Translations under genes and position numbers: made by a program
Shown: positions 52,634-62,020 of the stretch, piece after piece
Numbering within the stretch: the stretch's first letter is position 1
Layout: each line of letters opens with the position of its first letter
Notes under the pieces: generated by a model
Database searches by the model: none
What the model was told of the DNA's origin: nothing
Seen by the model: the letters and a program-made list of their open reading frames with translations, nothing else
Assembly: GCA_035452965.1 (NCBI GenBank)
Contig: DAOTCE010000001.1
Coordinates: 62,001-126,000, forward strand
Source: Candidatus Paceibacterota bacterium
Lineage (GTDB): Bacteria > Verrucomicrobiota > Verrucomicrobiia > Limisphaerales > UBA8199
Length of the DNA stretch: 64,000 bases
Direction of reading: 5' to 3'

Positions 52634-53164
52634 ATGGTCATTGATCATATCGGGATAGTGGTGCCTTCCCTGGAGAAGGCTTTGCCCCAGTGGGAGGCCC
52701 TTTTCGGATATCGCCGGAATTCCGACATAGTGCTGAACACCCGCCAGAAGGTCCGGGTGGTGTTTCTGTCCAGGCAGGATTCCCTGACCGTGAAGTTGAT
52801 TGAGCCTTCATCGCCGGATTCGCCGGTCTTCCAAGCCGCCCGCAAAGGAGGCGGGCTACATCATTTGTGTTTTCGATGCTCTGGCCTGCCAGCGGAGCTT
52901 GCGCGGCTCCAGAGTCAGGGGGCGCGATTGATCGTGCCGCCGCAGCCGGGCGAGGCCTTCCGGAACCACCCGATCGCCTTCCTGCTGGCGGGAAACAATC
53001 TCAACATCGAATTGATTGATACCCTGGAAAAGCAGGGGTGGGGCGCCGCCGGACCCGAGGCTTCGGGCGGCGATGTCCGGCCCGCCGACCGTAACTTAAA
53101 CCCGCCGGACTTCGCGAGCTCCGGCATCGGCTTCCGCGCTGTCGTGGGTCAGCCGATTCCGTGA
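52634..53164 (+). CDS. VOC-superfamily (glyoxalase-like) protein
   Basis: 176 residues opening MVIDHIGIVVPSLEKALPQW with a conserved His near residue 5. GGGLHHLCFRC supplies a second metal His and NNLNIELID an acidic residue, the layout of methylmalonyl-CoA-epimerase-like VOC proteins. The C-terminal 50 residues (Gly/Asp-rich) fall outside the domain. It lies between two FemAB-like genes, so it may act on a CoA-linked or sugar-linked intermediate of the same decoration step. Confidence 0.78.
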   Translation: MVIDHIGIVVPSLEKALPQWEALFGYRRNSDIVLNTRQKVRVVFLSRQDSLTVKLIEPSSPDSPVFQAARKGGGLHHLCFRCSGLPAELARLQSQGARLIVPPQPGEAFRNHPIAFLLAGNNLNIELIDTLEKQGWGAAGPEASGGDVRPADRNLNPPDFASSGIGFRAVVGQPIP

Positions 53165-53206
53165 CCCGAGAGGGAAGGTACTGCAGCTGCGTGGCTGCCT
53201 AACTGG

Positions 53207-54046
53207 ATGTTCGTCTATAAATCACGGTTTCTGAGTCGTGCCGAGGTCTGGTTTGATGAGACGCCAGACGGCGCGCGGGTGGATTGGATCTACTATCGGC
53301 AGAGGTCGTCACCCCTGGCCAAAAGCAGATGGAGGCCATTCCAGACTGTGCTGATAGATTTGCAGAAGACGCCCACGGAGTTGATGGCGATGATGGAGAC
53401 GAGGACTGCGAGCAGAATCGCCGCGGCACAAGAGAAGGATGGGCTGCGGTGCCGGCGTTGCGATTCAAAAGATGCGAGGGTCCTGGATGAAGTGGAGAAG
53501 ATGTGGAACCAGTTCGCCCTGGCCCAGAAGACACCGCTTCTGGAGCGGGGTTGGTTCGAGGAGATGAGCAAGGCCGGCGCCCTGGACGTGGTGGCCGCGA
53601 GTGATCCGGCGGGAAACCTGCTGGCGTATCACCTCGTCCTGCTCACGACCAAACGCGCCCGGCAATTGATCGCCATTTCTCCCTACAAGCCTTTGCCGAG
53701 CGTCGCGTGGCGGAACGCGGTCAGCCGCGCCAACTGCCTGATCCATTGGCACAACTTTCTCAGCTTTCGGGAGCAGGGAATCCGCGAGTTTGACTTTGGC
53801 GGCTGGTATCCCGGAACGACGGATATACGGCTGCTCGGGATCAACCGATTCAAGATGAGCCTGGGTGGGAGGGTTGTCAGTGAATACGATGGCGAAGAGC
53901 CAATGACCGTCAAAGGGTGGGTCCTGCTCACCGCGGCCCATTTACTGGCCCGGTTCAGGCGCACTCACTCCCCCGCCCGTGCCGATTCGGAGGACAAGGA
54001 CCATGTCGCACACCTTGAAGAGCACAAAGTATCTCCTGCGTTTTGA
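53207..54046 (+). CDS. FemAB/GNAT-like acyl- or aminoacyl-transferase, paralogue 2
   Basis: 279 residues opening MFVYKSRFLSRAEVWFDE and containing REFDFGGWYPGTTDIRLLG followed by FKMSLGGRVV, the same blocks in the same order as the gene at 51736. The proteins are clearly homologous but diverged, so this is an older duplication with the VOC gene now between them. Its end overlaps the DUF2334 gene by 44 bases. Confidence 0.75.
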   Translation: MFVYKSRFLSRAEVWFDETPDGARVDWIYYRQRSSPLAKSRWRPFQTVLIDLQKTPTELMAMMETRTASRIAAAQEKDGLRCRRCDSKDARVLDEVEKMWNQFALAQKTPLLERGWFEEMSKAGALDVVAASDPAGNLLAYHLVLLTTKRARQLIAISPYKPLPSVAWRNAVSRANCLIHWHNFLSFREQGIREFDFGGWYPGTTDIRLLGINRFKMSLGGRVVSEYDGEEPMTVKGWVLLTAAHLLARFRRTHSPARADSEDKDHVAHLEEHKVSPAF

Positions 54047-54833
54047 TGACATTTGCCCGACCATGAACTGGAAAGTTTGGTCGGCCATCGAATCCGCGCT
54101 GCGGGAGAGGAATCTCAAGCCGATCCTGGCGGTTGTTCCGGACAACCAGGACCCGGCCTTGCGGGTCGAGGCTCCGGTCGAGGACTTTTGGGAACGCGTC
54201 CGAGGCTGGCAGGCCCGCGGGTGGACCATCGCGTTGCATGGTTACCAGCACCGCTACGTGACCTGCCATCCCGGGATTGTTACGCCCAGGAAGAAATCGG
54301 AGTTCGCCGGCCTCCCGGCTGCGGAACAGGAGGAGAAGCTCCGCCGCGGGATGAGGATCTTCAAGCATCACGGCCTCAAGCCGGACCTCTGGATTGCCCC
54401 GAGCAACTGCTTTGACGCCACCACCGTATCGTTGCTCCACACGGTCGGCATCTCGATGATTTGCGACGGTTGTTTTCGTTTCCCGTTTGTCTGCGAGCGG
54501 AACATGTTCTGGATCCCGCAACAGCTCTTTGGCTTCCGGCCGGCGCCAGCCGGCGTGTGGACCGTGTGCTATCACCACAACCAGTGGACCGCCGCGGACC
54601 TGCGCCAGTTTCGGGAGGACCTGGACCAGTACGGCCCGGAGATCGCGTCGGTGGACGACGTCGCCCGGGAGTGGCAGGGGCGGAGCTCGTGGTGGTCTTC
54701 GTTCATCTGCACCAGCCCGCGCCTCTCCCCGCTGCTCATTCGCTGCCAGCTCAAGCTGGAGGGATGGTGGAGGACGTTGACGGACAGGGTGCAAGCCCCG
54801 GCGGGCACGGTTTCGGGCCTGCAGGCGAGGTAG
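54003..54833 (+). CDS. DUF2334 polysaccharide deacetylase-like protein
   Basis: 276 residues from the ATG at 54003, which follows GGAGGACAAGGACC; a longer in-frame start at 53979 is in the preceding gene. LLRFDDICPTMNWKVW holds the metal-binding Asp-Asp near the N-terminus, and WTIALHGYQHRYV holds the His-x3-His pair; DLWIAPSNCFD is a further block. DUF2334 proteins are NodB-like deacetylases that remove acetyl groups from sugar polymers. No signal peptide, so it may act on precursors. Confidence 0.85.
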   Translation: MSHTLKSTKYLLRFDDICPTMNWKVWSAIESALRERNLKPILAVVPDNQDPALRVEAPVEDFWERVRGWQARGWTIALHGYQHRYVTCHPGIVTPRKKSEFAGLPAAEQEEKLRRGMRIFKHHGLKPDLWIAPSNCFDATTVSLLHTVGISMICDGCFRFPFVCERNMFWIPQQLFGFRPAPAGVWTVCYHHNQWTAADLRQFREDLDQYGPEIASVDDVAREWQGRSSWWSSFICTSPRLSPLLIRCQLKLEGWWRTLTDRVQAPAGTVSGLQAR

Positions 54834-54849
54834 CAATTTCCGGATTATT

Positions 54850-56862
54850 ATGTGTGGCATCGCTGGATTCTGTGATCCGCGCCGGCGCGCGGCCCAAGCG
54901 GAGCTGGAGCGCGCCGCCGCCGGGATGGCCGCTGCCTTGCGCCATCGCGGCCCCGACGATCAAGGAACCTGGGCGGACGCGGATGCCGGCGTGGCTTTGG
55001 CCCATAGCCGGCTGGCCATCCTGGATCTCAGCCAGGAGGGGCACCAGCCAATGCATTCGGCCAACGGCCGGTTTGTCCTGGTATTCAATGGCGAGATCTA
55101 CAATTTCCAGTCGCTGCGACGCGAGCTGGAGGACTGCGGCCACACGTTCCGCGGCCATTCGGATACTGAGGTGCTGCTGGCCGCGTTTTGCGCCTGGGGG
55201 ATTGGCAAGACCGTGCAGCGTTGCATTGGGATGTTCGCCATCGCGGTCTGGGACAGACAATCCCGCAAGCTGCACCTGGTTCGCGACCGGGCGGGGGAGA
55301 AGCCCTTGTACTACGGCTGGACGGGAGACGTGTTCGTGTTCGGTTCGGAGCTCAAGGCGCTGCGGGCGCATCCCCGTTGGCGGGCGGCGATCAGCCGCCC
55401 CGCGGTCGCCCTGCTGACCCGTTACGGCTACATCCCCGCGCCGTTCTCCATTTATCAGAACATCTACAAGCTCAACCCGGGGTGCGTGCTCACTTTGACC
55501 GAGGCGCAGCTCCAGGCCCGGAACGCCGGCAGGCCATACTCATATTGGTCCTTGCGGCAGGCCGCCAGGGAGGGTTTCGCGCGGCCGTTTGCCGGCAAGG
55601 AGAGCGAGGCGACGGAGCGGTTGCGCTCGTTGCTGCTCGATTCGGTGCGCCAGCAAATGGTGGCGGATGTCCCCCTGGGCGCTTTTCTCTCGGGCGGCAT
55701 TGATTCATCGCTGGTGGTCGCCTTGATGCAGGCCCAGAGCCGCCGGCCCGTCAAGACCTTCAGCATCGGCTTCCGGCAGAATGGTTTTGACGAGGCGCCC
55801 TTTGCTCGCGCGGTGGCGCGTCACTTGGGCACCGATCACACTGAGCTTTACGTCGAGCCCGGCGAGCTGCGGCAGGTCATCGCCCGGCTGCCGGCCATTT
55901 ACGACGAGCCTTTTGCCGATTCGTCCCAGATTCCGACCGTGGTGCTGTGCGAGCTGGCGCGATCGCAGGTGACAGTGAGCCTCTCGGGCGACGCCGGCGA
56001 CGAGCTCTTTGGCGGGTATGGGGCCTATCGGAAAGCGCAGCGAATCTGGTCGGTGCTCGGGCGGATTCCGCTCTCCCTTCGCGGCGGGATGGCGCGCGCG
56101 CTGAGATCGGCGGCCGCGTGCGGCCTGGACTTGCGGAGGCGGAGGGGTTCGGTTCCACATTACCTGGGGCGGCTGGCGAATTTCGCGGAGTTGTTGCCGA
56201 TGCATAGCGACCGGTCGTTATACCAGTTGCTGATGTCTCCCAACCGCGATCCCCTGGCGTGGCTGCGGTACAAGGCGGAGCCGCTAACCAAGTTTGACGA
56301 CGCGCCGCCCTGGGAGGACTTCCCGGATTTGCTCCGCCGGATGATGTGCCTGGATTTCGTCACTTATCTCCCGGATGACATCCTGGCGAAGGTGGACCGG
56401 GCCGCGATGGCCGTGAGCCTGGAGACGCGTATTCCGCTGTTGGACCACCGCGTGATCGAGTTTGCCTGGAGCCTGCCCAACGCGCTCAAGCAGCGGCGCG
56501 GGCGCGGCAAGTATCTGCTCCGCCGCGTCCTGCACCAGTATGTGCCCGCGGACCTGGTCGAGCGGCCCAAGCAGGGTTTTGGGGTTCCCATCGCCGCGTG
56601 GCTGCGAGGACCCCTGCGGTCGTGGGCCGATGCTTTGTTATCCGCGCCGCGGTTGCGCGAGGAAGGTTTCTTTGACGAACAGACCGTGAGCCTGAAATGG
56701 CGCGAGCATCGGGCGGGACAGCGAGACTGGGGACTGGCCTTGTGGCACGTTCTTATGTTTCAAGCCTGGCGGGAACATCAGGCCGTCACGCCGCCGCGCC
56801 GGTCGGAGGCGGCCGCCGCCGCGCCGGCCCCAGGCGAGCGCTTCGAGGTATGCCAGCCGTAA
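54850..56862 (+). CDS. asparagine synthase (glutamine-hydrolysing)-like amidotransferase 1
   Basis: 670 residues. Cys2 is the glutaminase nucleophile (MCGIAGFCD), with RHRGPDDQG and FNGEIYNF of the class II Gln-amidotransferase domain. The synthetase domain has LSGGIDSSLV near residue 280 and GDAGDELFGGYG. In EPS loci such proteins amidate uronic-acid sugars or amino-sugar carboxyls rather than making free asparagine. Its end overlaps the Wzy-like gene by 13 bases. Confidence 0.88.
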   Translation: MCGIAGFCDPRRRAAQAELERAAAGMAAALRHRGPDDQGTWADADAGVALAHSRLAILDLSQEGHQPMHSANGRFVLVFNGEIYNFQSLRRELEDCGHTFRGHSDTEVLLAAFCAWGIGKTVQRCIGMFAIAVWDRQSRKLHLVRDRAGEKPLYYGWTGDVFVFGSELKALRAHPRWRAAISRPAVALLTRYGYIPAPFSIYQNIYKLNPGCVLTLTEAQLQARNAGRPYSYWSLRQAAREGFARPFAGKESEATERLRSLLLDSVRQQMVADVPLGAFLSGGIDSSLVVALMQAQSRRPVKTFSIGFRQNGFDEAPFARAVARHLGTDHTELYVEPGELRQVIARLPAIYDEPFADSSQIPTVVLCELARSQVTVSLSGDAGDELFGGYGAYRKAQRIWSVLGRIPLSLRGGMARALRSAAACGLDLRRRRGSVPHYLGRLANFAELLPMHSDRSLYQLLMSPNRDPLAWLRYKAEPLTKFDDAPPWEDFPDLLRRMMCLDFVTYLPDDILAKVDRAAMAVSLETRIPLLDHRVIEFAWSLPNALKQRRGRGKYLLRRVLHQYVPADLVERPKQGFGVPIAAWLRGPLRSWADALLSAPRLREEGFFDEQTVSLKWREHRAGQRDWGLALWHVLMFQAWREHQAVTPPRRSEAAAAAPAPGERFEVCQP

Positions 56863-58139
56863 TCTCAATTGACCGGGGGAGCTTGCCCGCGCTTCCGGGA
56901 GCGGAACGTTCCCCGCGCCCGGAGATCGCGCCCGGGCGCAAGTGGTGGAGTTCGGCGCTGAATGAGCCGGAAGCCCTGGTGCGCTGGGCGTTTTACCTGT
57001 CGGTGTTTTCCATTCCGTTCACCCGCCTGTATGTTCCCGGCACCGGGGACAGGCTCGGCGCGATCCGGATAGTCCAGATGCTGCTCATGGGCGCGGTTGC
57101 GCTGCAGCCTCGCATTTGCCTGCGCTTCCTGCCGGCGGCCCTGCTCTGGTTTGCGGCTTACTGCGTGTTGCGGATTTGCAGCGGGCTGTGGCTGACGCCG
57201 GGTTTGCGGGATGCCTGGTGGCCGAGCACTTTCGAATGGTTTCAGTATTCGCTGCCCTGGCTTTGGATGGCGTTCAACCTGTTGCAGTTTCCCAGGCTCC
57301 GCCGCGGGGGCTTGTGGGCCTTTGTGTGGGCCAGCTCGCTGTGCGCGTCGCTCCACATCGTGGGCGTTGGCGTCAGCACGGTGGACGACAGCGTGGATGA
57401 AGTCCGCACGTCGGTCTTTGGCGAGAATGCGAACGTGGTGGGCGCCACCTATGCCATGGCCCTGATCATCCTGATCGGGCTGGCGATGGCCAACAACGTC
57501 AGGTTGAACCAGCGTCTGCTGCTGTTCCCGTTGATTGCGCTGGTGGGGATCGGCATGGCCAAGACCGGTTCCCGGACGGCGATTCTGCTGGTCTTCACCG
57601 GAGTTCTGGTGCTGCTTTTTCAGGCTGAACGCTTCTCATCCAGGTCCCGGCGCTACGCGACGTTGATCCTGATCGGCGTGCTGCTGGCCGGGGCGGTCTG
57701 GCAGATCCCGACGGTCATGGACCGGTTCCGGGATATTGATCCGCACAATGTCGGGCGGGAGAACCCGCGCGCCCGGATGGCGCCCGTGCTGTGCGAGATG
57801 ATTCTCCGGAGCCCGATCTACGGCTCCGGCCCCGATCAGTACCAGTACGAACTGACGCGCCGCGCGATGCCCTACCTGATCCAGGAGCAGAAGACCATTG
57901 TCGCCCACAATCTTGCGCTGCTGCTGCTCGTGGAGACCGGGATTATTGGGTTTCTGATCTTCGCGACCGGGTTGGGGAAGGCCGTGACGGCGGCGTGGCG
58001 CGCGCGGTTTCAGCCTTCGGGTTTGCTGCCCCTGGCGTTGCTGCTGCCGTTTGTGCTGTCGGGATTGACCGTGAACAATCCCACGGGGGATCACGCCTTT
58101 TGGTTTGCCGTCGCGTATGCGTTGTCCGGGCAGGCCTGA
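56850..58139 (+). CDS. O-antigen ligase/polymerase (Wzy/WaaL-like) membrane protein
   Basis: 429 residues. Many hydrophobic segments (FYLSVFSIPFTRLYVPGTG, LIILIGLAMANNV, LLIFATGLGKAV-like) with a large hydrophilic loop near residues 280-350 that carries NPRARMAPVLCEMILRSP and YGSGPDQYQYEL and the motif HNLALLLLVETG, which is typical of the Wzy_C/WaaL family (His in the loop). It should join repeat units or ligate the polymer. The ATG at 56850 overlaps amidotransferase 1; the longer frame to 56697 lies inside that gene. Confidence 0.8.
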   Translation: MPAVISIDRGSLPALPGAERSPRPEIAPGRKWWSSALNEPEALVRWAFYLSVFSIPFTRLYVPGTGDRLGAIRIVQMLLMGAVALQPRICLRFLPAALLWFAAYCVLRICSGLWLTPGLRDAWWPSTFEWFQYSLPWLWMAFNLLQFPRLRRGGLWAFVWASSLCASLHIVGVGVSTVDDSVDEVRTSVFGENANVVGATYAMALIILIGLAMANNVRLNQRLLLFPLIALVGIGMAKTGSRTAILLVFTGVLVLLFQAERFSSRSRRYATLILIGVLLAGAVWQIPTVMDRFRDIDPHNVGRENPRARMAPVLCEMILRSPIYGSGPDQYQYELTRRAMPYLIQEQKTIVAHNLALLLLVETGIIGFLIFATGLGKAVTAAWRARFQPSGLLPLALLLPFVLSGLTVNNPTGDHAFWFAVAYALSGQA

Positions 58140-58183
58140 CGGATTGTCCGGAACCTGGTCCCTTGAAGTCTCTGAAGTTGCCG

Positions 58184-59434
58184 ATGACGTCTCCCTGCCA
58201 ACCTTTGCGTGTGGCGTTGGTGGCCTCCAGCCTGAAGCTGGGGGGCGCGGAGAAGCAGACCGCGTACATCGCTCGCGCCCTGCACGAGGCCGGAACGAAC
58301 GTGCGGTTCTTTCACCTGGGTGAAGGTGGACATTACGAGCTGTCGCTGCGCCAGATGGGCATCCGCCTCACCCGGTTTTACCGGCGGAACCGGCCGTTGC
58401 TGATCATGGCCGGGCTGGCCCGGGCGTTATGGTCTTTTCGCCCCCAGATCGTGTTTGCGCCTCAGTTCGGCGATTTGCATCAGGCCGGTATGGCGGGCCG
58501 GCTCTGCCGCGCGCTGACCCTGGGCGGCCTGAGAAGCGACGGTTTCTACGAGCTGAATTACAGCGGGCGCCGGAGCCGGTGGATGCTGCGGCTGGCCCAT
58601 GGATTGGTTTCGAACTCTCATTGCGCCAGGCGCAATCTCGAGTCCCGCATCGCCAAACCGCCGAAAATTACGATCCTGCCCAATGCGCTGGATCTGCGCG
58701 ATTTCGATGCCCGCAGCAGAATGCCGCTGCCGGCTGTCATCCCTCCGGACCGGGTTGTGGCGGTTGCCGTCGGGAGCCTGCAACCCGGCAAGCGTTTTGA
58801 CCGGTTTCTGGACGCATTGGCGATTGCCCGGCGCAAGGCACCCGCTCTGCTCGGCATGGTTGCGGGCGCTGATTGCGGTTCGAGACCTGCCCTGGAACGG
58901 CAAGCAGCCAAGCTGGGTCTGACGCCGGGCCACGCGGTTTTTCTTGGTGAATGCAGCCATGTCCCGGCCCTGCTGGTGCAGGCGGGGTTTCTTGTGTTGT
59001 GTTCGGAGTACGAGGGTTTTCCGAATGTTATCCTTGAGGCCATGGCGGCCCGTCTGCCCGTGATTACCACGCCGGTGGGGGATGCGGACCGAATCGTGTT
59101 GCAGGGGCAGACAGGTTACGTGGTGGAGGGCACTGACGCGCAGGCTATGGCCGAGCGGATGGCCGAACTGGCGCTTTCTCCGGAAACGCGAAAGCGCCTT
59201 GGGACGGCGGGGCGCCAGCAAGTGGTCCGGGATTGCGATTTCGAGTCGCTGCGGGCTCGCCTCTTCTCGGTGTTCCGGGATTTTGCCGCTCAGAACCGGC
59301 GGTGGCGACTTGTGGAGACGCTGCAAGGCTGGCTTGCCCGTGAGGATGGCGAACGCAGGGCACAAGCGGGTCGGCGGCCTGAGGAATCCCGCAGCCAAGC
59401 CGATAAGCGGGATGTGCTCTGTCGAGCCGCCTGA
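58184..59434 (+). CDS. GT4-family glycosyltransferase 1
   Basis: 416 residues from ATG 58184. LRVALVASSLKLGGAEKQT is the N-terminal Rossmann glycine-rich loop; VAVGSLQPGKRFDRFLDAL opens the second Rossmann domain, and LCSEYEGFPNVILEAMAARL is the Glu-x7-Glu-type sugar-nucleotide site of GT4 enzymes, with PVITTPVGDADRIV after. The last 45 residues are a basic extension beyond the family end. It is followed by the repeat-rich gap. Confidence 0.88.
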   Translation: MTSPCQPLRVALVASSLKLGGAEKQTAYIARALHEAGTNVRFFHLGEGGHYELSLRQMGIRLTRFYRRNRPLLIMAGLARALWSFRPQIVFAPQFGDLHQAGMAGRLCRALTLGGLRSDGFYELNYSGRRSRWMLRLAHGLVSNSHCARRNLESRIAKPPKITILPNALDLRDFDARSRMPLPAVIPPDRVVAVAVGSLQPGKRFDRFLDALAIARRKAPALLGMVAGADCGSRPALERQAAKLGLTPGHAVFLGECSHVPALLVQAGFLVLCSEYEGFPNVILEAMAARLPVITTPVGDADRIVLQGQTGYVVEGTDAQAMAERMAELALSPETRKRLGTAGRQQVVRDCDFESLRARLFSVFRDFAAQNRRWRLVETLQGWLAREDGERRAQAGRRPEESRSQADKRDVLCRAA

Positions 59435-59771
59435 GGAGATGAATCGCCCTGCATTTAGCGCGCAACCCGCTGTGGTCACGGCACTTGCGACGGATTTGGC
59501 CCCTGGTGAGGCCTGTTGCGCCGCCTTTCCGACGCAAGTCCCAAAATGATAGTGGTTTACGCGAAATGCGCCTGTTGATGTCAAGGCTGTATCCACGGTG
59601 TGGATCCGGTGTGGATCCGGTTAGGATACGGTGGGGATCCCCTGGTGAACGCGTAACTGTTTGTGGTTGCGGCACTTGCCCGGTGGGCTTCCGCGCAACT
59701 CTCTGTAATTGTGATGTTGAAGCGACCATCCCTGGTTCCTGGCGGACCCTGGATGAGAAAGGACGCTCGTT
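59435..59771. repeat. repeat-bearing gap between two GT4 genes
   Basis: No gene is supported. It contains the second 11-bp tandem repeat block (59579-59640). This is the only long gap in the EPS run from 41.9 kb onward. AAAGGA precedes the next gene's GTG. Confidence 0.6.
59579..59640. repeat. 11-bp tandem repeat block, copy 2
   Basis: The head TGTCAAGGCTGTATCCAC (59579-59596) is followed by four 11-bp units: GGTGTGGATCC twice, GGTTAGGATAC and GGTGGGGATCC. Same head and unit as at 15822-15880. Confidence 0.85.
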
Positions 59772-60929
59772 GTGAGTTTTCATCTCGACTACCCCCGTGA
59801 TCTGAAAATCTGTTTCCTGGCGGGAACGCTGGAGCACGGCGGAGCGGAGCGGCAGCTTTACTACATGCTCCAAGCCCTCTGCCGGAGTGGAGTGGCGCCG
59901 CGGCTGCTGTGTTTCGATCGGGGTGAGTTTTGGGAGGAGCCCATTCGTTCGCTTGGCGTGCCGGTGACCTGGGTGGGGCAACGCCAGTCCCGGCTGATCC
60001 GGCTGCTTCGTGTTTTGCGCGAGCTTCGGAGCGACCCTCCCGCACTGTTCCAAAGCCAGCACTATTTTGCCAACGCCTGCGTCGGCCTGGCTTCCTTGCT
60101 GCTGGGTGTGAACGGGGTTGGTGCCATCCGCAACGAGGAAACGGCGGAACGGCGAATGAACGGAACTCTTGGCGGCTGGCTCAATCTCCACCTGCCGCCG
60201 GTCATTGCGGCCAACAGCCGCCTGGCGATCAGGCAGGCAATCGGCCGGGGCATTCGCCCCTCGCGCCTGTTTTTCCTGCCTAACGTGGTGGATACGGAGC
60301 GCTTCAAACCGGCTGAGAACTCGCCGGCACGACCGCTGACCTTGCTGGCGGTCGGGCGATTGACAAAGCAGAAGAGGCTGGACCGTTTCATCGCCGCGCT
60401 GGCGCATTTGCGGCGGAGGCTGGGCCTGGAGGTGCGGGGGTGGATCGCTGGTCCGCCCCAGGACCGGCGGTTGCGAGCCGAACTCGAGGCTCAGGCCGCC
60501 CAACTCGGCTTGTTGCCCGGGGGGCTGCAGTTCATGGGAGGCGTTTCCAACATGGCGCAATTGTATCAGGAGGCCGATGTCTGTGTGCTCACGTCGGATT
60601 TCGAGGGCACGCCCAACGCATTGCTCGAAGCGATGGCCTCGGGCTTGCCGGTTGTGGCCACGAAGGTGGGCGGGGTTCCGGAGATCGTGCAGCATGGCAC
60701 GACGGGCCTGGTGGTCGAGCGCGAGGACGCGGAAAGCCTTGTGGCGGCGCTGGCCGAGTTGGTCAGAAACGCTTCGCAAAGAACGGAAATGGGCCGGCGC
60801 GCGCGGGAATACGTTGTGCAGAACTACTCGCTGGAGCGTCTGCCCGCTTATTTGGACGATCTGTATGATCGGGCGCTGCCTGAGCGGCGTTCCTGGAAGC
60901 TGGGCTTCGTCCAAGGCGCTCCGGTCTGA
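59772..60929 (+). CDS. GT4-family glycosyltransferase 2
   Basis: 385 residues starting with GTG at 59772 (AAAGGA about 10 bases upstream). LKICFLAGTLEHGGAERQ is the glycine loop, LLAVGRLTKQKRLDRFIAAL the second domain, and LTSDFEGTPNALLEAMASGL with PVVATKVGGVPEIV the nucleotide-sugar site. A cytosolic or membrane-associated enzyme that extends the lipid-linked unit. Homologous in layout to the gene at 58184. Confidence 0.88.
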   Translation: MSFHLDYPRDLKICFLAGTLEHGGAERQLYYMLQALCRSGVAPRLLCFDRGEFWEEPIRSLGVPVTWVGQRQSRLIRLLRVLRELRSDPPALFQSQHYFANACVGLASLLLGVNGVGAIRNEETAERRMNGTLGGWLNLHLPPVIAANSRLAIRQAIGRGIRPSRLFFLPNVVDTERFKPAENSPARPLTLLAVGRLTKQKRLDRFIAALAHLRRRLGLEVRGWIAGPPQDRRLRAELEAQAAQLGLLPGGLQFMGGVSNMAQLYQEADVCVLTSDFEGTPNALLEAMASGLPVVATKVGGVPEIVQHGTTGLVVEREDAESLVAALAELVRNASQRTEMGRRAREYVVQNYSLERLPAYLDDLYDRALPERRSWKLGFVQGAPV

Positions 60930-60974
60930 GGGGCCAATCGCTGTTTCCACCACTTTTTCTTCAGCCCAGATCCT

Positions 60975-61925
60975 ATGGCGAATCTCGCGGCCACGTTATT
61001 GCTCGCGCTGGTGCGGCGCGCAAAAGGAGGGGGTGTCATCGTCAACGAACATACCCTCTCGAGGGCTGAGACGGCCTTCCACGTGGAAGTGCTTGGCCGA
61101 TGGTTTGATTTCATCCGCCTTGAGCACTTGCCGCACCGGCTGGCCCGCCCGCGACGAAAGCCGTTCTGCCTCCTGACATTCGACGATGGCAAGCGCAGCA
61201 ACTTTACCGAGACGGCGCCGGAGCTGGAGCGCCGGCAGGTGCCGGCGGTCTTTTATATCACGACCGAGCCGGTGACCAATGGCTCGTGCTTCTGGTTCGA
61301 CCGGCGCGAGCAGTTGGTGCGGGCGCTCGGCCATTGTCCGGCAGGGCTGGAGATTGACACTCTCAAACAACTGCCGTTCGACACGCTGATGCGGCGGCTG
61401 GATCGGGCCTGGGCGGAGCATGGGTCCGAGCCGGAGATTGAATCCGATGACCTGCGGCCGATGACCTGGGATGAGGTCCGGAATTTGCACCAGCGCGGGT
61501 TTACCATCGGGGCGCACGGATTGACGCATGCGATTCTGACGCGCGAGACGAGGAAGCGGGCCTACGCCGAAATCGAAGCCAGCCTCGCCAGGGTGTCTGA
61601 GGAGATCGGCGCGCCGTGCACGACGTTCGCCTTCCCGAATGGCAACCACAACCCGGCCTTGGCGCAGCACGCGTTTTGCTCCGGCGCCCGCACCGCCATG
61701 ACCACCGAGCCGATGTGGGCGGACAAGACCGCATCGCTTTCGCGACTGCCGCGCATACAGCTTTTCGGCGGGGCCTCGCGGGCGCGGATTGAATCCAAGA
61801 TCGCCCTGGCGGCCTTCAAGGGAGTACTGGCCAGCCCGGACGGCAACGGCAGGCGCTACCGGGCCGCGGCCGGCAACGCTGCGCCGTTCCCTTTGCGAGT
61901 GCCCGTTTCCGACGCGGGCTGCTGA
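60975..61925 (+). CDS. polysaccharide deacetylase (NodB-like)
   Basis: 316 residues with KPFCLLTFDDGKRSNF near residue 67 (Thr-Phe-Asp-Asp, the catalytic base and metal Asp) and GFTIGAHGLTHAILTRET (His-x3-His pair), then FAFPNGNHNPAL. N-deacetylase for the polymer or its precursor. No clear signal peptide. The second deacetylase of the locus; it belongs to the standard NodB group, unlike the DUF2334 gene at 54003. Confidence 0.88.
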   Translation: MANLAATLLLALVRRAKGGGVIVNEHTLSRAETAFHVEVLGRWFDFIRLEHLPHRLARPRRKPFCLLTFDDGKRSNFTETAPELERRQVPAVFYITTEPVTNGSCFWFDRREQLVRALGHCPAGLEIDTLKQLPFDTLMRRLDRAWAEHGSEPEIESDDLRPMTWDEVRNLHQRGFTIGAHGLTHAILTRETRKRAYAEIEASLARVSEEIGAPCTTFAFPNGNHNPALAQHAFCSGARTAMTTEPMWADKTASLSRLPRIQLFGGASRARIESKIALAAFKGVLASPDGNGRRYRAAAGNAAPFPLRVPVSDAGC

Positions 61926-62020
61926 CGAATGTTCTGTTGGTGTAGCGCGGATTTGAGTTAACGAACAACGGGTGAGCGGTCTGCCTCAAGGGCAGAGAGA
62001 TCGAAACAGAGGAGGTATTC

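Noticed and set aside
59145..60953. 602-codon minus-strand frame across the GT4 genes and the repeat gap
   Set aside because: Antisense to two clear glycosyltransferases; composition is typical of complement frames.
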